A stretch of 64,000 nt of DNA. It comes from Nocardia cyriacigeorgica (GTDB taxonomy: Bacteria; Actinomycetota; Actinomycetes; Mycobacteriales; Mycobacteriaceae). The notes under the pieces are model-generated. The model searched no databases, was not told the DNA's origin, and was given only the letters and a program-made list of their open reading frames with translations. The position numbers and the translations under genes were made by a program. Where the stretch lies: assembly GCF_010858045.1 (NCBI RefSeq), contig NZ_JAAGVC010000004.1:231836-295835 (forward strand), read 5' to 3'. Shown in pieces: positions 21,255-32,258 of this stretch. How positions within the stretch are numbered: the stretch's first letter is position 1; every line of letters starts with the position of its first letter.

Positions 21255-22769
21255 ATGGGTTTGAACCGACGACAGTTGCTGCGATCCGGTGTCGGTGTCG
21301 GCGCCGTACTGCTGGCGGCTGCCTGTTCGAATGGGACAGAATCAGCCGGTCCACCGCGGTCTGGCGGCACCTTGCGGGTCGGCGCGCTCGGCACCCCCGC
21401 ACGCCTGGAACGCGATCCACACGCCAACCTCAGCAATGACAGCGATTTCCTCGTCACCTCGCTGGTCTACGACCCGCTGACGGTGCCGGCGGCGAACCCG
21501 ACCGTGGCCGCGCGGCTGGCCACCGCGTGGGAACCGGACGCCGCGGGCAAGCGCTGGCGGTTCACCCTCGCCGAGGGCGCCACCTTCCACGACGGTAGCC
21601 CGGTCACCTCCGAGGACGTGGTCTGGTCGCTGCGCCGACTGCGCGAGCAGGGCGGGCCGTCCAAAATGCCCGTGGCGGCCGAGGACATCACCGCCGACGG
21701 ACCGGGCCATATCGTGCTCGCCACACCCGAACCCAACTCGCAGATCCCGTTGCTGGTGCGTCTGATGACGTTCACCGTCAAGAAGGACACCACCGACTTC
21801 ACCCAGCCGAACGGCACCGGGCCGTTCCGCTTCGAATCCTTCGAGGGCGGCACCGCCCGGCTGGTGCGCAACGAACGCTGGCACAGCACACCGGCACTGC
21901 TCGACGCCATCGAGGTCACCATGTTCGACAGCGTCACCGCGCTGGGCAACGCTGTGCTCGGCAACCAGATCGACCTGGCCTCCAATGTGGGGGCGATCGC
22001 CGGGCGCACCGCGGCCGGGCGCGGCGATCTCCAGGTGGTGCGCAGGGCGAACGACACCGTCGTCGGGGTGGCCATGCGCGCCTCCGACGGGCCCTTCGCC
22101 GATCCACGGGTGCGCACCGCGGTGCGCCTCGGCGTCGATCGCGGCGCGCTGGTCGACCAGGTGCATTCCGGGTACGGCACCGTCGCCAACGACATCCTCG
22201 GCACCGGGGATCCGTTGTACGACAAGGCCATTCCGCAGCGCTCCCGCGATATCGACCGCGCGAAGAACCTGCTGCGTGAGGCCGGGTTCGACACCGGCCG
22301 CGGCTACCAGCTGGTGACCAAGGCGGAGGCTCCGGGCGAGGTGGAGTCGGCGCAGGTGATCGCCACCCAGCTGGCCGATATCGGACTGCGGGTCGAGGTG
22401 GTGACGCAGGAGCCGAACACCTTCTACGACCAGACCTGGCTGCTCGCGCCGTTCTACACGATCTCCTGGGGCACCAACGATTCCACATTGTTCTTCGCCA
22501 ACAGCCTGATGTCGAGTGCCTCCAACCGCAATGAAACCGCCTTCCGCGACCCGGCTTTCGACGCCGCCACGGCGAAAGCGCTGGCGGCGCAGAACCCGGC
22601 CGATCAAGCCGACGCCGCACGCGAGCTGCAGCGCATCCAGCACGAGCGCGGCGGCTACCTGGTGTGGGGCATGGCAGACGGCATCGATATCGCGACCACA
22701 CGGGTACACGATCTGCCCACGCTCGGCGGTTACGCGCGGGTGCAACTGGAACGCGCCTGGTTGTCGTGA
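21255..22769 (+). CDS. ABC transporter substrate-binding lipoprotein (peptide/nickel/metallophore type)
   Basis: 504 aa, SBP family 5. The N-terminus NRRQLLRSG resembles a Tat signal, followed by a lipobox LLAAAC (Cys24 lipidated). Family signatures are AWEPDAAGKRWRFTLAEGATFHDGSPVTSEDV and NGTGPFRFESF. It would capture a peptide, opine or metal chelate outside the membrane. ATG at 21255 has GGAAGG upstream; an earlier GTG at 21228 is unlikely since it adds residues before the signal. The iron box upstream favours an iron or metallophore substrate. Confidence 0.88.
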   Translation: MGLNRRQLLRSGVGVGAVLLAAACSNGTESAGPPRSGGTLRVGALGTPARLERDPHANLSNDSDFLVTSLVYDPLTVPAANPTVAARLATAWEPDAAGKRWRFTLAEGATFHDGSPVTSEDVVWSLRRLREQGGPSKMPVAAEDITADGPGHIVLATPEPNSQIPLLVRLMTFTVKKDTTDFTQPNGTGPFRFESFEGGTARLVRNERWHSTPALLDAIEVTMFDSVTALGNAVLGNQIDLASNVGAIAGRTAAGRGDLQVVRRANDTVVGVAMRASDGPFADPRVRTAVRLGVDRGALVDQVHSGYGTVANDILGTGDPLYDKAIPQRSRDIDRAKNLLREAGFDTGRGYQLVTKAEAPGEVESAQVIATQLADIGLRVEVVTQEPNTFYDQTWLLAPFYTISWGTNDSTLFFANSLMSSASNRNETAFRDPAFDAATAKALAAQNPADQADAARELQRIQHERGGYLVWGMADGIDIATTRVHDLPTLGGYARVQLERAWLS

Positions 22770-23695
22770 TCAGGTTCGCCCGCCTGTTGATCCGGCGCGT
22801 CGCCCTGCTCGTCGTCTTGCTGGCGGCGGTGTTCGCGGCCGTCGATCTGCTGCCGGGCAGCACCGCCCGCGCCGTCCTCGGCCGTGACGCCACCGAGGCG
22901 GCGGTCGCGGCGAAGGAACGCGAACTCGGCCTGGACCGTGCGCTGCCGGTGCGCTTCGGCGATTGGCTCGCCGGCGTGCTCACCGGCGATTTCGGCCGGA
23001 CCGCGCGCGGCAGACCGGTCGGTGAGCTGCTGGCCGACACCTTCCCGCAGACGCTGCTGCTCGGCGGCCTCGCTTTCGCGGTGACGATTGCCGCCTCATT
23101 GGCGCTCGGGGCCTGGTGGTCGGTGCGACCACGCGGCGCGCTCGGCCGCGTCCTGCAACCGAGTACCACGACCGCCGTCGCGGTGCCGGAGTTCGTGGTC
23201 GCGACGCTGCTGATCCTGGTGTTCTCGCTGGCCACCGGCTGGCTGCCGGCGGTGACCATCACCGGCCGTTCCGGATTCCCGGTCTCGGCCGACATGCTGG
23301 TGCTGCCGGTGCTCGCCCTGGCCATCCCGCAGATCGGCTGGAACACCAGGGTCGTGCGCGCGGCCCTGGCGGACGCCGCCCGGCTTCCGCATGTGGAAAC
23401 GGCTGTGCTGGACGGGCTTCCGGAACGCACGGTGCTGACCCGGCATGTGCTGCCCTTCGCTCTGCCGACGATCGTCGCGAGCTTCGCCACCACCGTCGGC
23501 ATGCTGCTCGGCGGTGCCCTCGTGGTGGAGACGATCTTCAACTATCCGGGGCTCGGGGCGCTGCTGGCCGCATCGGTCGCCGACCGGGACACCGCACTGA
23601 TGGCGGCGGTCGTGGCGCTGACGGGTGTGGTGATCATGGTGATGCTGGCCGCGGCGGATGCGGTGCGGACCTGGGCGCTGCGGGGGCGGATGTGA
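22766..23695 (+). CDS. ABC transporter permease, DppB type
   Basis: 309 aa from the GTG at 22766, which overlaps the SBP stop (GTGA). Membrane segments lie at about 5-27, 100-125, 140-165, 185-205, 240-265 and 280-300. The inner-membrane-component loop is visible (DAARLPHVETAVLDGLPE), and PGSTARAVLGRDATEAAVAAKERELGLDRALPVRF is the periplasmic loop typical of DppB/OppB. It forms half of the channel, with the permease domain of the next gene as partner. Confidence 0.88.
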   Translation: MIRFARLLIRRVALLVVLLAAVFAAVDLLPGSTARAVLGRDATEAAVAAKERELGLDRALPVRFGDWLAGVLTGDFGRTARGRPVGELLADTFPQTLLLGGLAFAVTIAASLALGAWWSVRPRGALGRVLQPSTTTAVAVPEFVVATLLILVFSLATGWLPAVTITGRSGFPVSADMLVLPVLALAIPQIGWNTRVVRAALADAARLPHVETAVLDGLPERTVLTRHVLPFALPTIVASFATTVGMLLGGALVVETIFNYPGLGALLAASVADRDTALMAAVVALTGVVIMVMLAAADAVRTWALRGRM

Positions 23696-23780
23696 ACGCC
23701 GCGCGGGAGTTCCTTCGCGGCCGCGGATCGCGACGTCGACGGCCGGCCGGCCGCGCTCGAGCTACGGCGGTGATGCGGTG

Positions 23781-26417
23781 ATGAACTTGCGGCGGATCGC
23801 GGCGGTGGCGCCCGCTGTGCTGGTGGTCGTGCTCGCGGTGCTCGGCCCGAGTCTGGCCGCGCGCGGTGCCGAGCAGCCCGTCGGGATCCCGTTCGCCGGC
23901 CCGAGTGGTGCGGCGTGGCTCGGCACCGACCGGCTGGGCCGGGATGTGCTGAGCCGTCTGCTGTACGGCGGCTGGGGCCTGTTGTTGACGGCCGCGGTGA
24001 TCGCCGTCGTCGTGACCGTGGTGGCCGGCGTGCTCGGCGTCGTGGCGGCGCTACGTCCACGCGCGGGTGCGGTGATCGAACTCGGCATGGATTTCGTCAT
24101 CCTGCTGCCCGCAGTCCTCGGCATCCTGCTCGTGCTGACGTCCTGGCCGGATGCGGGGGTGGCCGGCTTGATCGTGCTGGCCCTGCTCTTCGGCGCGCCC
24201 TACTGCGCCCGCGTGTTCGCCGCCGCGGCCGCGGGCGTGGCCGCCAGTGGCTATGTGGAAGCCGCGCAGGCCAGCGGAGAAACACTGCCCCACCTGGTGT
24301 TCCGCGAGGTGATGCCCAACCTGCGCGAAGTGTTCGCGACTCAACTCGGCCTGCGTTTCGTGGCCGGTGTCTACTTGGTAGCCACCGCCTCCTTCCTGCA
24401 ACTGCCCACCACCCTTGGCGCCACCAACTGGGCCGTCATGGTCCGCGACAACACCTCCGGCCTCCTACTGAACCCATGGGCAGCGCTGGCCCCGAGCCTC
24501 GCCATCGCGATCGTGGCGGTCAGCGTGAACCTCGCGGTCTCGGAGTTCGGCCGGGACGTGGCGCCGAACGCCACGACGTCTCCCGGTGCCCGGCCCGCAG
24601 CCACCGGACCGTTCGAGGGTGTTGGGGCTGCTGGGTTTCGCGACGATGCGGGTGCGCGTGCTGCTGGTTCGAGTGCGGGAGCCGGAGGGGCGCGCGACGA
24701 TTCGAGTGCGCGGGCTGCTGAGTTGAGCATGGGAGCCGTTGGGGATGCTGGGTCGCGCGATGTGGCAGGTGCGGCCGGGGTGGTTGCTGGGCGGCGCGAC
24801 GGTGCGGGTGTTCCGCCCAACGCCGCCGATACCGGCGCGGGGGTAGCTGGTCGGGGCGACGTCGCGGGGGCTGGTAGCGGTGTGGGTGTGCGGGCGGCGG
24901 CCGGTGATGCGGTGCGACGGGTGGATGACGCCGCTGTGGTTGTGGACGGTGTCGTCGTGGTCGGATCGGGTGGGCAGAAACTGTTGGGGCCGGTCTCCTT
25001 TCGGGCGGGGCCGGGTGGGGTCACCGCGTTGACCGGGCCGTCGGGATGCGGGAAGACGACGTTGCTGCGGTTGCTGCTTGGGCAATTGCCGGAGGCGAAT
25101 GTGCGCGTCGAGGGCGGGTTGACCGTGGCCGGGCGCTCGGTGTTGACGCTCGAGCAGGCGCAGTTGCGGGCCTTGCGCCGCGATCGGATCGCTTATGTCG
25201 GGCAGGATCCCGGTTCGGCGCTCAATCCGCTCATGCGGGTGCGGACGTTGCTGGCCGAAGTCGCGCGCGACAGCTCGGGCGCGGCCCTGACGCAGGTGCT
25301 GGAACAGGTCGGCCTGTCCGCCGCACACCTGGATCGCAGGCCCGACGAGCTGTCCGGCGGGCAGCAACGTCGCGTGGCCCTGGCGCGTGCGCTGGTCCGT
25401 GGCACCGGCATCCTGGCGTTGGACGAGCCGTTCGCCGGGCTGCACGCCGCGCTGCGCGCCGAGATCGCCGGCGTGATCTCGGGGATCGCGGCGACCGGCG
25501 TCACGGTTGTGCTCACCGGTCACGACACCGAGACCGTGCACTCGATCGCCGATCAGGTCGTCGAGCTCGGCAGTGTGTCGGCCCGCCGAGTGCGCGGCGA
25601 CGCCTCGGCGTCCGGTGCCGAGCCGATCGTCCTGCGCGCGCAGCAGGTGTGCGCCTCGATCGGTGGGAAGCCGGTGTTGTCCGGGATCGACTTCACGCTC
25701 GCTCGCGGGTCGGCACTAGCCGTCGTCGGTGCCTCCGGCGCGGGCAAGACCACCCTCGCGCGGGTGCTGGCCGGCCTGCACCGGGAGGGCTCCGGTTCGC
25801 TCGAACTGGAGGGCGCGTCGCTGCCGCTCATTGCCTCGCGTAGGGATTCGCACGCGCACAACCGGATTCAACTCGTCACGCAGAATCCGAGATCCGCGCT
25901 CAATCCGCGCCGCACCGTCGCGCAGACGCTGGCTCGCCCGCTGGGCCGGGTCGCGAAACGTCGGGCGCAAGCCCACCGGGGGCAGATCGATCGGGTGCAG
26001 GCGCGTCTCTTCGATCGTCGATCGAAACAACGACTGCGGCAACAGATCTCCGAATTGCTGACGTCGGTCGAACTGGATCCCGCGCTCGCCACCCGCTATC
26101 CACATGAGCTCTCCGGCGGCCAACGTCAACGCGTGGCCCTGGCCCGCGCCCTTGCCGCCGAGCCCGCCGTCCTGTTGTGCGACGAGATCACCGCCGCGCT
26201 CGACCACGCCACCGCCGACGCCATCTTGTCCCTGCTCGACCGCATCCGCACCGAGCGCGGCACCGCCCTGCTGCTCATTACGCACGATATGGCAGTCGTC
26301 GCTGCCAACTGCCCCGACATCCTGGTCCTCGACCACGGCCGCCCGGTCGAGTCCGGCCCGAGCGCGACCGTCCTCGCCGCCCCGGACCACGCGGCCACCC
26401 GCGAGCTGCTGCACTGA
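23781..26417 (+). CDS. Fused ABC importer: DppC-type permease plus two ATPase domains
   Basis: 878 aa. Residues 1 to about 265 are a DppC-type permease (GTDRLGRDVLSRLLYGG; loop YVEAAQASGETLPHLVFREVMPN). Residues about 266-395 are a Gly/Ala/Asp/Arg low-complexity linker. ABC domain 1 has Walker A GPSGCGKTT (419-427) and LSGGQQRR (from 524); ABC domain 2 has Walker A GASGAGKTT (650-658) and LSGGQRQR (from 777). DppC, DppD and DppF are usually three proteins. ATG at 23781 is chosen since the frame before it overlaps the previous permease and is Arg/Gly-rich. It completes the importer with the two upstream genes. Confidence 0.88.
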   Translation: MNLRRIAAVAPAVLVVVLAVLGPSLAARGAEQPVGIPFAGPSGAAWLGTDRLGRDVLSRLLYGGWGLLLTAAVIAVVVTVVAGVLGVVAALRPRAGAVIELGMDFVILLPAVLGILLVLTSWPDAGVAGLIVLALLFGAPYCARVFAAAAAGVAASGYVEAAQASGETLPHLVFREVMPNLREVFATQLGLRFVAGVYLVATASFLQLPTTLGATNWAVMVRDNTSGLLLNPWAALAPSLAIAIVAVSVNLAVSEFGRDVAPNATTSPGARPAATGPFEGVGAAGFRDDAGARAAGSSAGAGGARDDSSARAAELSMGAVGDAGSRDVAGAAGVVAGRRDGAGVPPNAADTGAGVAGRGDVAGAGSGVGVRAAAGDAVRRVDDAAVVVDGVVVVGSGGQKLLGPVSFRAGPGGVTALTGPSGCGKTTLLRLLLGQLPEANVRVEGGLTVAGRSVLTLEQAQLRALRRDRIAYVGQDPGSALNPLMRVRTLLAEVARDSSGAALTQVLEQVGLSAAHLDRRPDELSGGQQRRVALARALVRGTGILALDEPFAGLHAALRAEIAGVISGIAATGVTVVLTGHDTETVHSIADQVVELGSVSARRVRGDASASGAEPIVLRAQQVCASIGGKPVLSGIDFTLARGSALAVVGASGAGKTTLARVLAGLHREGSGSLELEGASLPLIASRRDSHAHNRIQLVTQNPRSALNPRRTVAQTLARPLGRVAKRRAQAHRGQIDRVQARLFDRRSKQRLRQQISELLTSVELDPALATRYPHELSGGQRQRVALARALAAEPAVLLCDEITAALDHATADAILSLLDRIRTERGTALLLITHDMAVVAANCPDILVLDHGRPVESGPSATVLAAPDHAATRELLH

Positions 26418-26630
26418 CCCGGCCCTGCGCACTCCACCGGCCGTCCGGGAGCTCCCACCGGACGAGGTCGGCGGCGATCGATTCATGCGCCGCCTCGACC
26501 CGGCGTTCGGGCTGTGCGGGAAACGGCCGAGCGCTCTCACGCCCCCGCGGGAAGGCCTACGCCGGCTCGCCCGAACTTGTCGTACCCCTCTGCCACACTG
26601 CTGAGGAACCAGAGGTCACAGGGGGTTTTC

Positions 26631-26906
26631 ATGGCTCATTCCTTGGCAATCGCCGGCATCGCCATCTTCAGCACGGTCGCGGTCGCGGCGCTGCTGACGG
26701 GTGCTGTCGCGCACGTGCTCGGTGCACGCGCGCGGCGCAGCGCGGATTTCTGTTTCGTCGGCGACTGGGTCCCCACCTCCGGGTATTTCCAGCACCGTGA
26801 ACGTCACCGGCATATCGCGCGAATCGAGTTCTGGTCCAACCTGATCGGCCTGCTGTGCACTCTCGGCGGGCTGGCAACACTCGTCTTCGCTCTCGGCGCC
26901 GGATAG
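26631..26906 (+). CDS. Small membrane protein, unknown
   Basis: 91 aa, ATG at 26631 with AGGGGG 6-11 bases upstream. Two hydrophobic segments (about 5-29 and 65-88) flank a polar region with WVPTSGYFQHRERHRHIARIEF. I do not recognise a family. It is divergent in content from the importer, from which it is separated by 213 bp that holds no other gene I can support. It converges on the next membrane protein. Confidence 0.7.
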   Translation: MAHSLAIAGIAIFSTVAVAALLTGAVAHVLGARARRSADFCFVGDWVPTSGYFQHRERHRHIARIEFWSNLIGLLCTLGGLATLVFALGAG

Positions 26907-26971
26907 TGCCGGGCGCGGGATCGGCATGAGGCGGGTGCCCGCAACACACGCGCCGGAAGCGGCCCGCCGGT

Positions 26972-27325
26972 TCAGGTCGCGCCGATGGACCGCGCGCCCA
27001 TGGCGATATAGAACATCGTCAGCGTGAACAGGAACCACCCGGCGCCCTGCCAGATCACCCAGTTGCTGCCCCGTCGCCATTGCCGAAGCGTCTGCACGAA
27101 GGCGCCGATCCCGCCGAGCAGCGCCACCACGGTCGGCCCGATCAGGATCGCCGACTGGGCGGGCGCATCGCACATCAGCGGCTCGTGCTCACCGCAGTGC
27201 GCGCTCGCCCAGAACGCGGCGATGCCGAAGACGACGGCAGCTGCCCCGATCACAGACAGCGCGTACACCGCCGCCCGCCGGTAGGTTCCCTCGTCGGTCC
27301 AGCGTTTCTCCACGTCATCGGTCAT
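26972..27325 (-). CDS. Small membrane protein, unknown
   Basis: 117 aa from the ATG at 27325 (MTDDVEKRWTDEG). The frame extends to 27670 but there it runs opposite lpqU. Hydrophobic segments lie at about 18-40, 57-79 and 92-113. Two Cys (SAHCGEHEPLMCDAP) sit in the first extracytoplasmic loop and may form a disulfide. Family not recognised. Divergent from lpqU with a 136-bp shared intergenic region. Confidence 0.75.
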   Translation of the reverse strand: MTDDVEKRWTDEGTYRRAAVYALSVIGAAAVVFGIAAFWASAHCGEHEPLMCDAPAQSAILIGPTVVALLGGIGAFVQTLRQWRRGSNWVIWQGAGWFLFTLTMFYIAMGARSIGAT

Positions 27326-27461
27326 ATGCCCGCACCTCGACTGATCGGATATCTGCCGAATTGCCGCAACCCTCTGTCGCAAACGTGTCCGGCGGGGTCC
27401 GAGTGACCCACCCCACCGCGCGGCGCCTCTCACCGGCCGCACCGATCTGGATGATGGAAGG

Positions 27462-29613
<2,152 letters not shown>

Positions 29614-29638
29614 CAGCAGCGATACATGGGGTAGGGAT

Positions 29639-30292
29639 ATGACGGAGCGACGTGCGCGTGGTACCAGTCCAGCCGGACGAGGCGACCGCCGCACGTCGCG
29701 TGCCGCCCGCTCCCGCCCCGCCGCCGATCAGCACGGCCGGGCCGCGGCGCCGAGCCGGACCGCGCGGCGCCGCCCCGACGACAAGGCCGAGCCGCGCAAG
29801 ATCAGCGCCCGCAAGAAGAAGTCGGCGGGCAAGGACACACCCGAACGCACCATCCTCGGTTTGTCCACCGGGAAGGCGGTCATCCTGGCGATGGTCGTGT
29901 GCGCGCTGGCGCTGACCCTGGCGGTGCCGATGCGCACCTATTTCAGTCAGCGGGCCGAGGCCGCGCAGCTGGCTCAGGAACGCAGGCAGCTCGAAGACGA
30001 TCTGGCCCGGTTGCGTGATCGTCGCGCGCAGCAGCAGGATCCGGCCTATATCCGCTCCGAGGCCAAGGACCGGCTGCGCCTGGTGATGCCCGGTGAAACG
30101 CCGTACATCGTGCAGGTTCCCGGCATCGAGGCGCCAGCGCGTCCGGGCCCGACGACGCCGTCGCGGGAACCGGATCCCTGGTATACCGGCCTGTGGCGCA
30201 GTGTGTCCGAACCACAGCCCGCCCCCGAACCCGCACCGGCGACAACGACGCCGCCGGCCGCGCCCGCGCCGAACCCGGAAGGACCCAGGTGA
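29639..30292 (+). CDS. Septum formation initiator, FtsB/DivIC family
   Basis: 217 aa. A basic, disordered cytoplasmic N-terminus (1-70), one membrane helix at about 79-97, a coiled coil (SQRAEAAQLAQERRQLEDDLARLRDRRAQQQDP, shown in part), the conserved PAYIRSEAKDRLRLVMPGE, and a Pro-rich extracytoplasmic tail. It is a divisome protein expected to pair with FtsL and FtsQ. The ATG at 29639 follows eno by 25 bp with GTAGGGAT upstream. Equivalent to Rv1024. The stop overlaps the next start (GTGA). Confidence 0.92.
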   Translation: MTERRARGTSPAGRGDRRTSRAARSRPAADQHGRAAAPSRTARRRPDDKAEPRKISARKKKSAGKDTPERTILGLSTGKAVILAMVVCALALTLAVPMRTYFSQRAEAAQLAQERRQLEDDLARLRDRRAQQQDPAYIRSEAKDRLRLVMPGETPYIVQVPGIEAPARPGPTTPSREPDPWYTGLWRSVSEPQPAPEPAPATTTPPAAPAPNPEGPR

Positions 30293-30810
30293 CCGAACCC
30301 GACGACCGGGATCTGCGGATCATCGCCGAACAGCTGGGCCGCACCCCGCGCGGGGTGCTCGCCATCGCCTACCGCACCCCCGACGGTGTGCCCGCGGTGG
30401 TGAAGACGGCGCCACGGCTGCCCGACGGCACCCCGTTCCCGACCCTGTACTACCTCACCGACCCGCGGCTCACGGCGGAGGCGAGCAGGCAGGAATCGGC
30501 GGGCGTGATGCGCGAGATGACCGAACGCCTCGGCAGCGACCCCGAACTGGCCGCCGCCTACCGCGCCGCCCACGAGAGCTACCTGGCCGAACGCGACGCC
30601 ATCGAGCCGCTGGGCACCGATTTCACCGGCGGCGGCATGCCGGAGCGGGTCAAATGCCTGCATGTGCTGATCGCGCATTCGCTGGCCAAGGGCCCCGGTG
30701 TGAACCCGCTCGGCGACGAGGCCGTGGCGCTGGCCGCCGAACACGGCCTGCGTGGGACGGCGGTCCCGGCGGATTGGCCGCGATTCGAGCGGGCGGATCA
30801 GGACGCATGA
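30289..30810 (+). CDS. DUF501 family protein
   Basis: 173 aa from the GTG at 30289 overlapping the ftsB stop. Family features: RTPRGVLAIAYR at the start, LPDGTPFPTLYYLTDPRL, a central helical stretch, and GGGMPERVKCLHVLIAHSLAKGPGVNPLGDEA near the C-terminus with the conserved Cys/His. Function is unknown; always found between ftsB/divIC and ppx in mycobacteria (Rv1025). Confidence 0.93.
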   Translation: MTEPDDRDLRIIAEQLGRTPRGVLAIAYRTPDGVPAVVKTAPRLPDGTPFPTLYYLTDPRLTAEASRQESAGVMREMTERLGSDPELAAAYRAAHESYLAERDAIEPLGTDFTGGGMPERVKCLHVLIAHSLAKGPGVNPLGDEAVALAAEHGLRGTAVPADWPRFERADQDA

Positions 30811-30850
30811 GCCGGTCGGCGCGTTTCGGCCGGGTGCAGGAGGACACAGC

Positions 30851-31798
30851 ATGAGTGACAGGGTCGCCGCGGTCGATTGCGGCACGAACTCGATCCGCTT
30901 ACTGATCGCCGATATCGGCGCCGACGGCAAGCTCACCGACGTGCACCGCGAGATGCGCATCGTGCGGCTCGGCCAGGGTGTGGACGCCACCGGCAGGCTC
31001 GCGCCCGAAGCCATCGAACGCACCCGCGTCGCGCTCGCCGACTACGTCGCGCTCATGCGTGAACACCAGGTGGCCCGGGTGCGCATGGTCGCCACCTCCG
31101 CCACTCGCGACGCCGCCAACCGCGCGGATTTCTTCGCCATGACCAGGGCCGAACTCGGCGCGGTGGTGCCGGGCGCGGAGGCCGAGGTCATCACCGGCGA
31201 TGAGGAGGCGCGGCTGTCGTTCTCCGGCGCGGTGGGCGAATTGCCCGATGCCGCAGGACCGTTCGTCGTGGTCGACTTGGGCGGCGGCTCCACCGAACTC
31301 GTGGTCGGTGACAGCGATGGCGTGCACGCCGCCTACTCCGCCGACATCGGTTGCGTCCGGATCACCGAACGCTGCCTGCCCGGCAACCCGCCCGACGCCG
31401 AACAGGTCACCGCCGCACGCGCTTTCGCCGCCGAACGCCTCGCCGAGGCCTTCACGCATGTGCCCGTCGATTCGGCGCACACCTGGGTCGGCGTCGCGGG
31501 CACCATGACCACCATCGCCGCCGTCGCCCTCGATCTACCCGAATACGACTCCGAGCGCGTTCATCTCACCCGGCTGACGCTCGAGCAGTTGCATGACGTC
31601 TGCGACCGCCTCGTCGCGATGAGCCACGATGAGCGTGCGGCCCTCGGCCCGATGCATCCCGGCCGCGTCGACGTCATCGGCGGCGGCGCCGTCATCACCG
31701 AGGTGCTCTCCGAAGAACTCGCCCGTCGCGCGGGCATCTCCGAACTCGTCGTCAGCGAACACGACATCCTCGACGGCATCGCCCTGTCCATCGCCTGA
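30851..31798 (+). CDS. Exopolyphosphatase / pppGpp phosphohydrolase family (Ppx/GppA)
   Basis: 315 aa, short form without the C-terminal HD domain. Actin-like ATPase-fold motifs: AVDCGTNSIRLL (7-18), VVDLGGGSTELVVG (D142) and GVAGTMTTIAAV, then GRVDVIGGGAVI. It hydrolyses polyphosphate or the pentaphosphate alarmone. ATG with AGGAGG upstream. Equivalent to Rv1026 (Ppx2), whose enzyme activity in vitro is weak, so the main substrate is uncertain. Confidence 0.93.
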   Translation: MSDRVAAVDCGTNSIRLLIADIGADGKLTDVHREMRIVRLGQGVDATGRLAPEAIERTRVALADYVALMREHQVARVRMVATSATRDAANRADFFAMTRAELGAVVPGAEAEVITGDEEARLSFSGAVGELPDAAGPFVVVDLGGGSTELVVGDSDGVHAAYSADIGCVRITERCLPGNPPDAEQVTAARAFAAERLAEAFTHVPVDSAHTWVGVAGTMTTIAAVALDLPEYDSERVHLTRLTLEQLHDVCDRLVAMSHDERAALGPMHPGRVDVIGGGAVITEVLSEELARRAGISELVVSEHDILDGIALSIA

Positions 31799-31804
31799 GT
31801 GCCC

Positions 31805-32158
31805 TCAGGTGCCCCGGTTCTGCAGCATCTGCTGATAGTCGGTGATACCAGGGGTGTGCCACCAGATCGGCTGCGCACCCGGTCCGCAATCCTGGCTGAA
31901 GGTTCCGGAGGAATTGCCCGCGAGCCGGAAATGGGCCTCATACAGGATGCGCAGGTTGCTGCACAGCCCGACGAGTGTGCCGGTGCCCGCACCGACGTCG
32001 GTGTTGGTGCAGGTGACGTCCAGCCGGGAACCCACCGGCGTCGCACCGCAGGTGACATGACCCGGCGGCGCGGCCTGCGCGGGCGGTGCGGTGAAAATGG
32101 CGGCCACGGCCGTGATCGCGAGCGCCCCGGCGCCCAGCGATGCTCGTGCGAAACGCAT
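31805..32158 (-). CDS. Small secreted protein
   Basis: 117 aa from the ATG at 32158, with GGGAGGG upstream. Sec signal peptide with predicted cleavage after AQA (about residue 30). The mature part has four Cys (HVTCGA, VTCTN, GLCSN, QDCGPG), likely two disulfides, and ends in a Gln-rich helix. Family not recognised. The stop is 6 bp from the end of ppx, converging. Confidence 0.78.
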   Translation of the reverse strand: MRFARASLGAGALAITAVAAIFTAPPAQAAPPGHVTCGATPVGSRLDVTCTNTDVGAGTGTLVGLCSNLRILYEAHFRLAGNSSGTFSQDCGPGAQPIWWHTPGITDYQQMLQNRGT

Positions 32159-32258
32159 GTGATTCCCTCCCGGTGACGCGGCCATCCGCCGCGCATCGAG
32201 ACTACCCAGAACTGCTGTGCGGAGGGAAGATCGAACTACTGAGCGCGTCAGCGCCGCG

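Noticed and set aside
23658..23780. N-terminal extension of the fused permease-ATPase
   Set aside because: It overlaps the previous permease and is Arg/Gly/Cys-rich; the ATG at 23781 precedes a normal first membrane helix.
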